From positions 1 through 50,082 of the forward strand of contig JAILZB010000004.1 of the NCBI GenBank assembly GCA_023512725.1: a stretch of 50,082 nucleotides of DNA. Direction: 5' to 3'. The position numbers and the translations under genes were made by a program. This document shows, piece by piece, positions 8,120 to 16,955 of this stretch (position 1 is its first letter; each line of letters starts with the position of its first letter). A model generated the notes under the pieces. The model was given only the letters and a program-made list of their open reading frames with translations, ran no database searches and was not told where the DNA came from. This stretch comes from Chloroflexota bacterium. GTDB taxonomy: Bacteria > Chloroflexota > Dehalococcoidia > SpSt-223.

Positions 8120-9583
8120 ATGTACACCCCCTCTCGGGCGGCCTTCCGCGAGCTCGCTAGCCGGGGCAACCTGGTGCCAGTCTACCGCGAGATCATTGCG
8201 GACCTGGAAACCCCCGTTTCGGCTTATCTCAAAGTGGCGCGCGGGGAGTACTCCTTCTTGCTGGAATCGGTCGAGGGTGGCGAGCGGCTCGCTCGCTACA
8301 GCTTCATCGGCACCGACCCCGACCGCGTCCTCACGGCCGACGGGCGGGTGGACCCCCTACTCCTGGTCGAGGAGGAGCTCGCGCGGGTGCGGGAAGTCTC
8401 CCTCCCCGGGCTGCCGCGCTTCCACGGTGGGGCAGTTGGCTACCTGGCCTACGAAACTGTGCGCCACTTCGAGCGCGTGCCGCTCGCCGCCCGAGACCCG
8501 CTCGGGCTGCCGGAGGCCATCTTCCTGTTCACCGATACCCTCCTCGTCTTTGACCACCTGCGCCACACCATCAAAGTGCTCTCCCACGCGCGGGTCGATG
8601 GCGATGCCGACCGGGCCTATACCCGAGCGATCGAGCGGATCGAAGAGCTCATCGACCGGCTCGCGAGCCCGCTGCCACACCCGGTGCGTGGGCGCGGTGA
8701 GCTGGGGGGGCGAGCCCCCAGCCCAGTGACCTCGAACTTGGAGAAGGACGCGTACCTGGCGATGGTCGAACGCGGGAAGGAGTACATCGCAGCGGGGGAT
8801 ATTATCCAGGTGGTGTTGGCGCAACGATTCTCCCGCCAGACCAACGTCCACCCCTTCGCCGTCTACCGGGCCCTCCGTGGCATCAACCCCTCGCCCTACA
8901 TGTACTTCCTGCACCTGGGTAGCTTCGACATCGTTGGCGCCTCACCCGAGCTGCTGGTCCGGGTCGAAGAGGGGAAGGTCGAGACCCACCCGATTGCGGG
9001 GACGCGCCCCCGCGGCCGAACGGAGGAGGAAGACCAGGCGCTGGAGGCGGAACTCCGCGCCGACGAAAAAGAGCGCGCTGAGCACGTGATGCTAGTCGAC
9101 CTGGGGCGCAACGATATCGGCCGCGTCAGCCAGCCGGGCAGCGTCCGCGTGACCCAGCTGATGGACGTCGAGCGCTACTCCCACGTGATGCACCTTGTCT
9201 CCCACGTCGAAGGGCGCCTCCGGCCAGGGCTGAGTCCGTTCGACGCCGTCCGCTCCTGCTTCCCGGCCGGGACGGTCTCCGGCGCCCCCAAGATCCGGGC
9301 GATGGAGATCATCGCTGAACTCGAACCGGACCGCCGCGGGCCCTACGCAGGCGCAGTCGGCTACTTCAGCTACGGAGGCAATCTCGACATGGCCATCACC
9401 ATCCGTACCATGGTGATGAAAGAGGGCTTGGCGACCGTCCAGGCGGGAGGGGGGATCGTGGCCAATAGCGTCCCTGAGCAGGAGTATGCCGAGACGGTCA
9501 ACAAGGCCTCGGCCGTGCTCCGTGCTATCGAACTGGCCGAGAACCCCGCTAGTGGCCTTGAGCCGGCGAAGGAGCGCCCATGA
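8120..9583 (+). CDS. trpE: Anthranilate synthase component I
   Basis: TrpE converts chorismate to anthranilate with ammonia delivered by TrpG. The 487-residue protein has the chorismate-enzyme fold. The LLES motif (residues about 46-49) is associated with tryptophan feedback binding in the family. Later come [24 protein letters not shown], the [10 protein letters not shown] signature, and [18 protein letters not shown]. It begins at ATG 8120, two bases after trpS, and its stop overlaps trpG (ATGA). TrpE and TrpG remain separate polypeptides, unlike the fused forms of some bacteria. Confidence 0.96.
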   Translation: MYTPSRAAFRELASRGNLVPVYREIIADLETPVSAYLKVARGEYSFLLESVEGGERLARYSFIGTDPDRVLTADGRVDPLLLVEEELARVREVSLPGLPRFHGGAVGYLAYETVRHFERVPLAARDPLGLPEAIFLFTDTLLVFDHLRHTIKVLSHARVDGDADRAYTRAIERIEELIDRLASPLPHPVRGRGELGGRAPSPVTSNLEKDAYLAMVERGKEYIAAGDIIQVVLAQRFSRQTNVHPFAVYRALRGINPSPYMYFLHLGSFDIVGASPELLVRVEEGKVETHPIAGTRPRGRTEEEDQALEAELRADEKERAEHVMLVDLGRNDIGRVSQPGSVRVTQLMDVERYSHVMHLVSHVEGRLRPGLSPFDAVRSCFPAGTVSGAPKIRAMEIIAELEPDRRGPYAGAVGYFSYGGNLDMAITIRTMVMKEGLATVQAGGGIVANSVPEQEYAETVNKASAVLRAIELAENPASGLEPAKERP

Positions 9584-10167
9584 TCGTACTGATCGATAAC
9601 TACGACTCGTTTACCTGGAACCTCTACCAGTACCTCTCAGAGCTGGGGGCAACCGTCGAGGTGGTGCGCAACGACCAGCTCAGCGTGGCGAATATCCGCG
9701 CGCGGCGGCCGGAGCGGATCGTCATCTCGCCCGGGCCCTGCACCCCGGCCGAGGCCGGGATCTCGGTCCCCCTGATCCGGGAGCTGGCTGGCGAGGTCCC
9801 GATCTTCGGCGTCTGCCTCGGGCACCAGTGCATCGGCGAGGCATTCGGCGGCAAAGTGGTACGCGCGCCCGAGCTAGTGCATGGCAAGACTTCGCTCATC
9901 TACCACCACGGGCAGGGGGTCCTGGCTGGGCTCCCGAACCCGTTCCCCGCGGTGCGGTATCACTCGCTCGTGATCGCGCGTGAAGGGCTGCCGGAGGAGC
10001 TGGAAGTGACCGCCTGGACCAGCAGCGGGCTGATTATGGGGGTGCGCCACCGCTCCCTGCCGGTCGAAGGCGTTCAGTTCCATCCGGAGTCCGTCCTGAC
10101 GGCCGTGGGGAAGGATCTGCTGCGCAACCTGCTGGCTCAGCCAGCACCCACGGGGGTGAGGCGATGA
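9580..10167 (+). CDS. trpG: Anthranilate synthase component II (glutamine amidotransferase)
   Basis: TrpG releases ammonia from glutamine for TrpE. The 195-residue class I amidotransferase starts with [15 protein letters not shown], carries the nucleophile Cys in GVCLGHQ, and completes the triad with His and Glu in FHPES. Glutamine-binding ISPGPCTP is also present. The length is typical of a stand-alone subunit, with no fused phosphoribosyltransferase domain. It overlaps trpE and trpD by 4 bases each. It might also serve p-aminobenzoate synthase, as some TrpG proteins do, but that is conjecture. Confidence 0.95.
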   Translation: MIVLIDNYDSFTWNLYQYLSELGATVEVVRNDQLSVANIRARRPERIVISPGPCTPAEAGISVPLIRELAGEVPIFGVCLGHQCIGEAFGGKVVRAPELVHGKTSLIYHHGQGVLAGLPNPFPAVRYHSLVIAREGLPEELEVTAWTSSGLIMGVRHRSLPVEGVQFHPESVLTAVGKDLLRNLLAQPAPTGVRR

Positions 10168-11174
10168 TCCAGGAGGCGCTCGCTGCTCTGGTCGAGGGGC
10201 GCTCGCTCACGCGCGAGCAGGCGGCGAGCGTGATGCACGAACTGATGAGCGGAGAAGCGACGCCGGCCCAGGCGGGCGCCTTTCTGGTCGCGCTCCGCCT
10301 GAAAGGGGAAACGGTCGAGGAGATCGCTGGTCTCGCTGCCGCCATGCGCGAGAAGGCCGAACCGGTGCGGACGCCTCAGCCGGTGGTCGACACCTGCGGC
10401 ACGGGGGGCGATGGTCACGGCACCTTAAACATCTCGACTGCTGCTGCCCTGGTGGCGGCTGGGGCGGGCGTGAAAGTGGCCAAACATGGCAACCGCGGCA
10501 TGACCAGTCGCTCCGGCTCGGCGGACGTGCTGGAGGCGCTTGGCTACCGGATCGACCTCGATCCAGCCGCGGTCGCCCGCTCGATCGAGGAGGCAGGCTT
10601 CGGCTTTATGTTCGCTCAGCGCTATCATCCCGCGATGCGGTACGTTGCGCCGGTGCGCCGCGAACTCGCGGTGCGGACCGTCTTCAACATCCTCGGGCCG
10701 CTGACTAATCCTGCTCGCCCCACGGCTCAGGTGATCGGCGTGCCCGATGTTGCTGTGGCCGAGAAGATCGCGGCCGCGCTGCGCCTGCTCGGTTGCCGCT
10801 TCGGTTTGGTCGTGAGCGGGCCGGACGGTCTCGATGAGATCGGGCTCCACGGGCCGACCGTGCTCTTCACCGTCCGGCCGGAGGGGATCACGCGCCAGGT
10901 GTTCGAGCCAGGGATGGTCGGGCTGCGCGATGCGCCGCTCGCGGCGATCGCCGGGGGGGATCCCCAGGAGAACGCCCAGATGATCCGGGATATCTTCGCG
11001 GGGATGCCTGGTCCACGGCGGGATGTGGTCATCCTGAACGCGGCGGCGGCGCTCTACGTGAGCGGTCGGGCCAGCTCTCTCGCGGAAGGCGTGGCGCTGG
11101 CCGAAGAGACGGTCCGGAGCGGCCGGGCGCGCGAGGCGCTCGCGCGAGCCGTGGCGGTGAGCCAGGCGGCATGA
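10164..11174 (+). CDS. trpD: Anthranilate phosphoribosyltransferase
   Basis: TrpD joins anthranilate to phosphoribosyl pyrophosphate. The 336-residue protein shows the PRPP-binding [15 protein letters not shown], the KHGNR segment, the [12 protein letters not shown] helix, and a conserved [10 protein letters not shown] followed by a Gly-rich DE motif (DGLDEIG) that binds magnesium. The N-terminal helical domain (first ~70 residues, including [22 protein letters not shown] written here in part) is normal for the family. Start and stop both overlap neighbours (ATGA), consistent with tight coupling in the trp run. Confidence 0.96.
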   Translation: MIQEALAALVEGRSLTREQAASVMHELMSGEATPAQAGAFLVALRLKGETVEEIAGLAAAMREKAEPVRTPQPVVDTCGTGGDGHGTLNISTAAALVAAGAGVKVAKHGNRGMTSRSGSADVLEALGYRIDLDPAAVARSIEEAGFGFMFAQRYHPAMRYVAPVRRELAVRTVFNILGPLTNPARPTAQVIGVPDVAVAEKIAAALRLLGCRFGLVVSGPDGLDEIGLHGPTVLFTVRPEGITRQVFEPGMVGLRDAPLAAIAGGDPQENAQMIRDIFAGMPGPRRDVVILNAAAALYVSGRASSLAEGVALAEETVRSGRAREALARAVAVSQAA

Positions 11175-11992
11175 GCAGCTTCCTCGAGCGGATCCTGGCC
11201 GACTGCCAGCGCGAGCTGGCGGCAGCGGTGGCACGCCAGCCGCTCGCTGTGCTCCAGCGGGCCTGCGCAGAGCTTCCCCCCGCTCGCGATTTCGCGGCGG
11301 TGCTCCGCCAGCCCGGCCTGACGCTGGTGGCAGAGGTGAAGCGGGTCTCCCCTGCCCGCGGGGTGCTCAAGGCGGCGGTCGACCCGGTGTCCCAGGCGGT
11401 CGCCTATGTTCGCGGTGGGGCGGCGGCGATCTCGGTGCTGACCGAGCGGCACCATTTCCACGGCGCGCTGGAAGACCTCCGCGCCGTGCGGGCGGCGCTG
11501 CCAACCACACCGCTGTTGCGCAAAGACTTCCTCCTCGACCCGTATCAGGTCTGGGAGGCGCGGGCGGCAGGCGCTGATGCTGTGCTGGTGATCGTCGCCA
11601 TCATCGACGATGCCCAGCTGCGGGCGCTCCTCGCGGCGGCAGCGGAAGCCGGCGTTGCCGCCCTGGTCGAAGTACACACCGAAGCAGAGGTCCAACGCGC
11701 CCTCGCCGCTGGCGCCACCATCATCGGCATCAATAACCGCAATTTGCGTACCTTTACGGTCGACCTCGCGACGACCGAGCGGCTGCGACCGCGTATTCCA
11801 CCCGACCGGCTGGTACTTTCGCTGAGTGCGGTGAGCAGCCGGGCTGATGTCGAGCGGCTAGTTGCCTGCCGGGTCGATGGCATCCTCGTGGGTGAGGCGC
11901 TGATGCGCGCCACCGACCCCGAGCGGGCGGCGGCGGAGTTTGTCGCCTGGGGGGCTGAGGCCGCCCTGGCCGGGCCGAGTGTAGGATGCTGA
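11171..11992 (+). CDS. trpC: Indole-3-glycerol-phosphate synthase
   Basis: TrpC closes the indole ring from carboxyphenylaminodeoxyribulose phosphate. The 273-residue (beta/alpha)8 barrel keeps the substrate Glu and Lys of VAEVKR, ISVLTE, the general-acid Lys in LLRKDF, the catalytic Glu in LVEVH, and the Asn of GINNRNL. The usual SESGI at strand 7 is read here as SLSAV, with Leu at residue 218 (CTG 11822-11824) where the family has a conserved active-site Glu. The rest is intact and colinear, so I call it functional with a caution. It overlaps trpD by 4 bases and trpF by 7. Confidence 0.92.
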   Translation: MSSFLERILADCQRELAAAVARQPLAVLQRACAELPPARDFAAVLRQPGLTLVAEVKRVSPARGVLKAAVDPVSQAVAYVRGGAAAISVLTERHHFHGALEDLRAVRAALPTTPLLRKDFLLDPYQVWEARAAGADAVLVIVAIIDDAQLRALLAAAAEAGVAALVEVHTEAEVQRALAAGATIIGINNRNLRTFTVDLATTERLRPRIPPDRLVLSLSAVSSRADVERLVACRVDGILVGEALMRATDPERAAAEFVAWGAEAALAGPSVGC

Positions 11993-12678
11993 ACCAGCCC
12001 GGTGCTGCGCTCCTCCCCCCTGGGGGGGAACACCGCCCTGCGGGGGAGTTGCTCATCAAGGTCTGCGGGCTGCGGGATGCCGCGGCGCTCAGTGCTGCCG
12101 TTGAAGCCGGGGCGAACCTCGTGGGGTTCGTCTTTGCGCCCAGCCGCCGCCAGGTTACCTCCGCTGAAGCGGCCGCCCTGGTGCGGTTGCTGCCGGCTAA
12201 TGGACCACGCGCGGTAGGCGTCTTCGTGGAGAGCGACCCGGCGACGGTGCGCGCGATCGCGGATACGGTGGGGCTGGCGTTCGTCCAGCTCTGTGGGCGC
12301 GAGCAGGCGGGCTGCGACTGGGGCCGGCCGGTCATCCGTGCCCTGCGACCACACCACCGCGTCCCCTGGCGTGAGCTCGCGCGCTGGACGGCAACGGGTG
12401 CCCGGCTCCTCATTGATAGTTGGCAGCCAGGGAGCTCCGGCGGATCGGGGGTGGTGGGCAACTGGCGGCTGGCCCGGCGGATCGCGGCACGCTATCCACT
12501 GCTGCTGGCCGGTGGCCTCACCCCCGACAACGTGGCTGCCGCGATCGCGGCCGTTGCGCCCGCGGGCGTGGATGTCTCGAGTGGAGTGGAAACAGCCGGG
12601 GAGAAAGACCCGGCCAAGATCCGGGCCTTTATCCAGCGGGCGCGCGCGGCCTATCTTTCCCTGCAGGAGCAGCGATGA
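11986..12678 (+). CDS. trpF: Phosphoribosylanthranilate isomerase
   Basis: TrpF performs the Amadori rearrangement between TrpD and TrpC. The barrel starts with the catalytic Cys in LIKVCGLRD. It continues with [11 protein letters not shown], the catalytic Asp in LLIDSW, the phosphate-binding GGSG region, [11 protein letters not shown] and VDVSSGVE. From ATG 11986 the protein has about 22 extra N-terminal residues (Pro/Gly-rich) before the usual start region. The in-frame TTG at 12049 just before LIKVCGL could be the true start, but it lacks a well-placed ribosome site. A G/C-run hairpin (CCCCCC...GGGGGG near 12016-12029) lies in this extension. Confidence 0.92.
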   Translation: MLNQPGAALLPPGGEHRPAGELLIKVCGLRDAAALSAAVEAGANLVGFVFAPSRRQVTSAEAAALVRLLPANGPRAVGVFVESDPATVRAIADTVGLAFVQLCGREQAGCDWGRPVIRALRPHHRVPWRELARWTATGARLLIDSWQPGSSGGSGVVGNWRLARRIAARYPLLLAGGLTPDNVAAAIAAVAPAGVDVSSGVETAGEKDPAKIRAFIQRARAAYLSLQEQR

Positions 12679-13883
12679 CCCAGCTCCAGTCGTCCCCGCG
12701 GCCCGATGCCCTAGGCCGCTTTGGCTCCTTTGGTGGCCGCTATGTGCCTGAGACACTGATGCCCGCCTTGAGTGAACTCGAGGAGGCCTTCACCAGCGCG
12801 CTGGCCGACCCGGCCTTTACCGCTCAGCTCGCGCAGGTGCTCCGCCACTACGTTGGCCGGCCGACCCCCCTTACCTTTGCCGAGCGCCTGAGCGCCGAAA
12901 CGGGCGGGGCACGGATCTACCTCAAACGCGAAGACCTTGCTCATACCGGCGCCCACAAGATCAACAATGCGTTCGGCCAGGCGCTGTTGGCGCAACGGCT
13001 GGGCAAGCGGCGCATCATCGCCGAGACGGGCGCTGGCCAGCATGGCGTCGCGACTGCGACCGTCTGCGCCCGCCTCGGGCTGGAGTGCCACATCTACATG
13101 GGCGAGGAGGATATCCGCCGCCAGTCGCTGAACGTCTTTCGGATGCGCTTGCTCGGGGCAGAAGTCATCCCGGTGACCAGCGGCAGCCGCACCCTGAAAG
13201 ACGCCATCAACGAGGCGATCCGCGACTGGGTCGCTCACGTGCGGACGACCCACTACCTCATCGGCAGTGCGGTTGGGCCGCATCCATATCCCTGGATGGT
13301 CCGGGAGTTTCAGGCCGTGATCGGTCGCGAGACGCGGGCTCAGGTGCTGGAGGCGACGGGGAAGCTCCCGGCAGCCGTGATCGCTTGCGTCGGTGGGGGC
13401 TCGAATGCGATCGGCCTCTTTACGCCCTTCGTTGAGGATACGCGCGTGCGATTGATCGGGGTGGAAGCAGCGGGTGAAGGGATTGCCAGCGGCCGGCACG
13501 CGGCCTCGCTGGTCGCCGGGAGCGTTGGCGTGCTTCACGGGGCGCGCAGCTTTCTCCTGCAAGATGAGTGGGGGCAGGTGCAGGAAACGCACAGCATCTC
13601 GGCCGGCCTCGACTACCCGGGGGTTGGACCCGAGCACGCCTACCTGCGCGTGAGTGGGCGCGCCGAGTACCGGGCAGCGACCGACCAAGAAGCCCTGGCC
13701 GGCTTCCAACTGCTCTGCCGGACCGAGGGGATTATCCCCGCGCTGGAACCGGCCCACGCCGTGTTGACCGCCGTCGAGGTAGCGCGCACGCTGCCCCGCG
13801 ACGAGGTGGTTGTGCTCGGGCTCAGCGGCCGGGGGGATAAAGATATGGCGACCGTGGCGGCAGCGCTTGGGATCACCCTCTAG
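12675..13883 (+). CDS. trpB: Tryptophan synthase beta chain (TrpB1 type)
   Basis: TrpB1 condenses indole with serine, normally in an alpha2beta2 complex with TrpA. The 402-residue protein has [14 protein letters not shown] at its start, the PLP Lys95 in [30 protein letters not shown] for phosphate binding, and a C-terminal LSGRGDKD. The start ATG 12675 overlaps the trpF stop; an upstream open frame to 12420 is trpF read in another frame. The operon stops here: the following gene is on the other strand and no trpA is seen. The expected partner must lie elsewhere or be absent. Confidence 0.96.
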   Translation: MTQLQSSPRPDALGRFGSFGGRYVPETLMPALSELEEAFTSALADPAFTAQLAQVLRHYVGRPTPLTFAERLSAETGGARIYLKREDLAHTGAHKINNAFGQALLAQRLGKRRIIAETGAGQHGVATATVCARLGLECHIYMGEEDIRRQSLNVFRMRLLGAEVIPVTSGSRTLKDAINEAIRDWVAHVRTTHYLIGSAVGPHPYPWMVREFQAVIGRETRAQVLEATGKLPAAVIACVGGGSNAIGLFTPFVEDTRVRLIGVEAAGEGIASGRHAASLVAGSVGVLHGARSFLLQDEWGQVQETHSISAGLDYPGVGPEHAYLRVSGRAEYRAATDQEALAGFQLLCRTEGIIPALEPAHAVLTAVEVARTLPRDEVVVLGLSGRGDKDMATVAAALGITL

Positions 13884-13888
13884 GTCCG

Positions 13889-14206
13889 TCAGCGCCAGCG
13901 CTGGGCGGTCAGCAGCACATCGATGAGGACGAGCCCGAGGACGAGGAGCGGTGCGAGGGCAAAGGCCCAAGCGAGGGCAACGGTCAACTCGAACGGGACG
14001 AGCAGGGCGTACAGTCCGATAACGAGTAAGACGGGCACCAGTTGGACTAACCGCCGGCCAGCATGGATGAAGAGCCACCGCTGGTGCCGGCTCGCCGGGG
14101 TGAGGCAGGGGACCCCGCGGAGCTGGCCCCGGCGGTAGAGCGGGAGTGCTGCCAGGAGCAGCAGCAGCCCGGCGAGGAGGTTCCAGGCGCCAAGCAGCGT
14201 CGTCAT
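13889..14206 (-). CDS. Small integral membrane protein, function unknown
   Basis: This 105-residue protein has three hydrophobic spans: about residues 5-22 (LLGAWNLLAGLLLLLAAL), 52-70 (LVQLVPVLLVIGLYALL) and 72-98. A basic cytoplasmic loop (RRGQLRG) and a basic C-terminal tail (AQRWR) flank them. I recognise no family. Its stop lies 6 bases from the trpB stop, so the two genes converge with almost no space. Its start at ATG 14206 is back-to-back with the solute-binding-protein promoter region. A weak GGAG-less leader makes the start somewhat uncertain. Confidence 0.6.
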   Translation of the reverse strand: MTTLLGAWNLLAGLLLLLAALPLYRRGQLRGVPCLTPASRHQRWLFIHAGRRLVQLVPVLLVIGLYALLVPFELTVALAWAFALAPLLVLGLVLIDVLLTAQRWR

Positions 14207-14252
14207 CGCATTGTCCGTCGCAAAAAATGCCCCAGTCAGGCAGTGGCTCCAC

Positions 14253-14258
14253 TATACT
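14253..14258 (+). promoter_or_regulatory. Candidate -10 box upstream of the solute-binding lipoprotein gene
   Basis: A consensus-like TATACT lies 54 bases before the chosen ATG at 14313. No TTGACA-like -35 is present at 16-18 bases, so this rests on the -10 alone. The same TATACT or TATAGT hexamer recurs before several genes in the window (29134, 33803, minus strand 33766 and 16637). Confidence 0.4.
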
Positions 14259-14312
14259 GGAGACGAACTGCGCACGCTCTCCTACTCCGTACCAGCTCTC
14301 GGAGGTCGAAGA

Positions 14313-15878
14313 ATGGCACTGCAGGCGGTCCAGCGGGTTCTCGCGGTCGCCGGACTGAGCGCCCTGCTCCTCAGCTGCGCTCCGGCACCGACCGCGGCGC
14401 CAGCCCCGGGTGGAAATCAACCGGCGCCAGCAGCCCAGCAGCGGTTCGTCTGGGGGTTCTCCTTCCTCCAGCCGACCCTGCACCCCTTCATCTCGATCGG
14501 GATGGAAGGGCGGCGCTTTGATATCTTCGAGCAGCTGCTCACCCAGGACCCAACCGGTCGCGACGTCCAGCCGATGCTGGCTTCGGCCTGGAAGATGCTC
14601 GACCCGCAGACCTATGAGTTCACCCTACGTCAGGATGGCCGCTTCCACGATGGCTCCCCCCTGACGGCGACCGATGTCGCCTTCTCCGTCAACCGCGCGA
14701 TCGATCCCGAGAAGCGCTACCCGATCGGGGCGTCGCGGATGCCGACGATCGAGGGCGCGGAGGCCGTCGACCAGTACACCGTTCGGGTGCGCACCAAGGC
14801 GCCAGATGCCCTGCTGCTGAAGCGGATGGCCTATCTCTCGATCCTGCCCAAGGCGTACCTCGAGCGGGTGGGCGACGATGAGTTCTCGCTCAAGCCGATC
14901 GGCAGCGGCCCCTACAAGGTGCGTGAGTTCATCACTGGCGACCGGCTAGTGCTCGTTCCTCACGCTGAGCATGCCTGGCGCAAGGGCAAGTTTGCGGAGG
15001 TCGTGATCCGGAACGTGCCAGAGGCCTCAGCGCGCGTCGCCGGGCTGCGCACGGGCGAGCTGCACTACATCAGCGCCACCCCGATCGACCAGGTGGACAC
15101 CCTCAAGGCGGCTGGCTTCCAGTACGTCCAGCTGGATGCCGGTTCCTCGGGTGGCTACCGGATGACGGCGATCAACTACGAGCCGCTGCGCGATAAGCGG
15201 GTCCGCCAGGCGATCAACTACGCGATCGACAAAGACGCGATCGTCAAGGGGATCTACCGCGGCTACACCCAGGTCGAGCAGGGGCAGTTCCTCCAACCCG
15301 GCGTCTTTGGCTACCACCCGAACCTGAAGCCCTATCCCTATGACCCCGCCCTGGCCAGGCGGCTCCTGGCCGAGGCGGGCTACCCGAACGGGTTTGACCT
15401 GCCGATCGAGGCGAAGGTCGACCGCGCGGACGTTGCTCAGGTGGGCCAGTTCATCCAGGACCAGCTGCGGGAGGTTGGCATCCGTGCCACCTTCACCCCC
15501 ATCGTGGACCAGGCGACGGCCGAGGACAAGATCTTCGGACGGATCCAGCGGGCGCCCTTGTGGGCCTCCGGCCTGATCACCACGCCGTACATGGATGCGG
15601 ACGCCGCGCTGGTCTGGTTCTGGTCGGGGCAACCACCGCAGACGCGCTATTACGAGAACCCTGAGTTCGACAAGTACTTCCTGCCCTCCCGCACCGAGCT
15701 GGACCCGAAGAAGCGGGAGGATCTGATCTGGAAGGCGCTCGAAGTGCTGCGGGAGGACCCGCCTTACCTTTTCCTGATCCAGACAGTCGAGATCCACATG
15801 TACTCGCCGAAGCTGCAGGGCGTGACCAAGCGGTTCGACCGCGCACCGTTGCTCGACCAACTCTCCTTCTCAAGCTAA
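14313..15878 (+). CDS. ABC transporter solute-binding lipoprotein, family 5 (peptide/nickel type)
   Basis: The 521-residue protein starts with a lipoprotein signal (hydrophobic run to LLLSC, Cys22) followed by a Pro/Ala-rich linker. The body has family-5 binding-protein features: the LDPQTYEFTLRQDGRFHDG segment read in parts, TATDVAFSVNRAID, IGSGPYKVREF, and the VRQAINYAIDKDAIV signature. It should bind a peptide, nickel chelate or sugar outside the membrane and deliver it to an ABC permease. ATG 14313 is chosen over an upstream extension to 14211 because GGAGG (14301-14305) precedes it and it starts the signal peptide. No permease or ATPase gene is nearby. Confidence 0.88.
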   Translation: MALQAVQRVLAVAGLSALLLSCAPAPTAAPAPGGNQPAPAAQQRFVWGFSFLQPTLHPFISIGMEGRRFDIFEQLLTQDPTGRDVQPMLASAWKMLDPQTYEFTLRQDGRFHDGSPLTATDVAFSVNRAIDPEKRYPIGASRMPTIEGAEAVDQYTVRVRTKAPDALLLKRMAYLSILPKAYLERVGDDEFSLKPIGSGPYKVREFITGDRLVLVPHAEHAWRKGKFAEVVIRNVPEASARVAGLRTGELHYISATPIDQVDTLKAAGFQYVQLDAGSSGGYRMTAINYEPLRDKRVRQAINYAIDKDAIVKGIYRGYTQVEQGQFLQPGVFGYHPNLKPYPYDPALARRLLAEAGYPNGFDLPIEAKVDRADVAQVGQFIQDQLREVGIRATFTPIVDQATAEDKIFGRIQRAPLWASGLITTPYMDADAALVWFWSGQPPQTRYYENPEFDKYFLPSRTELDPKKREDLIWKALEVLREDPPYLFLIQTVEIHMYSPKLQGVTKRFDRAPLLDQLSFSS

Positions 15879-15951
15879 GCCGATCGGGCCGGGCGGGAGA
15901 AGAAGTCAAGCCTGGGTCGGTCGGGCCTGGCGAGGCTTCCTCCGGACGTGG

Positions 15952-15998
15952 GGAGACCCGGGTGCGGGCCAGGAGAAAGGCGCGCCTCCCGGGTCTCC
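15952..15998. terminator. Perfect 11-bp inverted repeat, possible hairpin end signal
   Basis: GGAGACCCGGG (15952-15962) and CCCGGGTCTCC (15988-15998) are exact complements around a 25-base loop. They sit in the gap between the convergent solute-binding-protein and flavin/pyridoxine-oxidase-fold genes. There is no T-tract on either strand, so it may act as an RNA-stabilising hairpin rather than a classical intrinsic terminator. Confidence 0.4.
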
Positions 15999-16137
15999 TG
16001 CGGCAGGACACGACTCACCCTCGTGCACCGCGTAGAAAGGCCCGCTGGCACTGCTTCTCCCCGCAGCGCGCGGCGCCTTCCTGGGGAGAGGGCGGGCAGA
16101 GGTCTCGCCTAGCAGCGGTGCAGGGTGGGCGGCGAGG

Positions 16138-16599
16138 CTAGTCGCGCTTTGGCTTCATCGCGTAGATGCGCCGGATCTCGATCTCAACCTCGACGCTCTC
16201 GGCGCCCTGGCGCACGGTTTCAGTACCCGGCACCACGTGGGCGCGGCCGTAGACTGTGGCGACGGCGCCATCGGCGTTCTTGTTGAGCGCGACCCGGTTA
16301 TTGGTCTGGAAATCTTTCGCCCGGACCGAGTTGGTGAACATGCGCATGGTCAGCCGGCCATCGGGCTGAAAGTAGGCATGGATCACGGCGAGGTGCGGTT
16401 GGCCGTTCGGCCCGACCGAGGCGACCGTGCACCAGTGGGTGTTCTGCCAGAACTCCATAAACTGCTCGGCGTTGAACCGCCAGTCGTCGCGGGCGAACAC
16501 TCGGGCAACCTCGGGGGTCGCCGTCCGGGCAGAGCGGTCGAGAATCTCCTGGATGCGCGCCAGGTGGGTCTGGTCCCAGGTCTTATGGGGTGCCATCAT
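16138..16599 (-). CDS. Pyridoxamine 5'-phosphate oxidase-fold protein
   Basis: This 153-residue protein has the split-barrel flavin-binding pattern: WCTVASVGPNGQPHLAVIHAYF, then LTMRMFTNSVRAKDFQ, and NNRVALNKNADGAVATVYGRA. Members bind FMN, F420 or heme and reduce or oxidise small substrates; the substrate cannot be told here. A helical N-terminal region of about 50 residues precedes the barrel. Of two adjacent ATGs, 16599 is placed 6 bases after AGGAGG. An open frame continues to GTG 16614, but this lies inside the ribosome site region. A TATAGT -10 candidate lies upstream. Confidence 0.8.
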   Translation of the reverse strand: MMAPHKTWDQTHLARIQEILDRSARTATPEVARVFARDDWRFNAEQFMEFWQNTHWCTVASVGPNGQPHLAVIHAYFQPDGRLTMRMFTNSVRAKDFQTNNRVALNKNADGAVATVYGRAHVVPGTETVRQGAESVEVEIEIRRIYAMKPKRD

Positions 16600-16631
16600 G
16601 GGGGGCCTCCTCACCGAAAATGTCAGGACTG

Positions 16632-16637
16632 ACTATA
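16632..16637 (-). promoter_or_regulatory. Candidate -10 box for the oxidase-fold gene
   Basis: On the minus strand TATAGT (complement of 16632-16637) lies 32 bases before the ATG at 16599 and is followed by AGGAGG. No recognisable -35 hexamer stands at normal spacing. Confidence 0.4.
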
Positions 16638-16955
16638 CAGGATGGCGCGCGCTCTGCCTAGGGGCGGCCCCGAGGGGAGCCAGCAGCAGGGAACCGCTCC
16701 GCTCACGCACCGCGCAGAGCCTGGCTTTGCCCGGGCTGGCGATAAGGCGACACTTCGTCTGGCCGGAGGGCCGACTCCACCCAGGGGGAGCGAGGGTTTG
16801 CTGAATGCCCCCTGCCGAATGAGCCGGCTCCAGCCAGGGAGAGCCAGCTGATTCTCACCCAGCAGCAGCCGTTTCCCCTCAGCTCCATCCGCACGGGTTG
16901 GGAGGTAGGTTCTTCTCCCCTAGCGCCCTACGCTCGCCTGTCTGCGGGCAGGAGC
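16638..16955. other. Gap of about 320 bases without a recognised feature
   Basis: Between the korB end and the promoter area of the oxidase-fold gene. Only short open frames without conserved character occur, and I see no tRNA, riboswitch or strong terminator. It contains imperfect GC-rich inverted repeats (GGCTCC...GGAGAGCC near 16823-16846), too weak to interpret. Confidence 0.5.

Noticed and set aside
12711-14483. A 590-residue minus-strand open frame opposite trpB and the small membrane gene
   Set aside because: It crosses trpB, the convergent gene and a promoter, has no recognisable domain and reflects codon-position GC bias.
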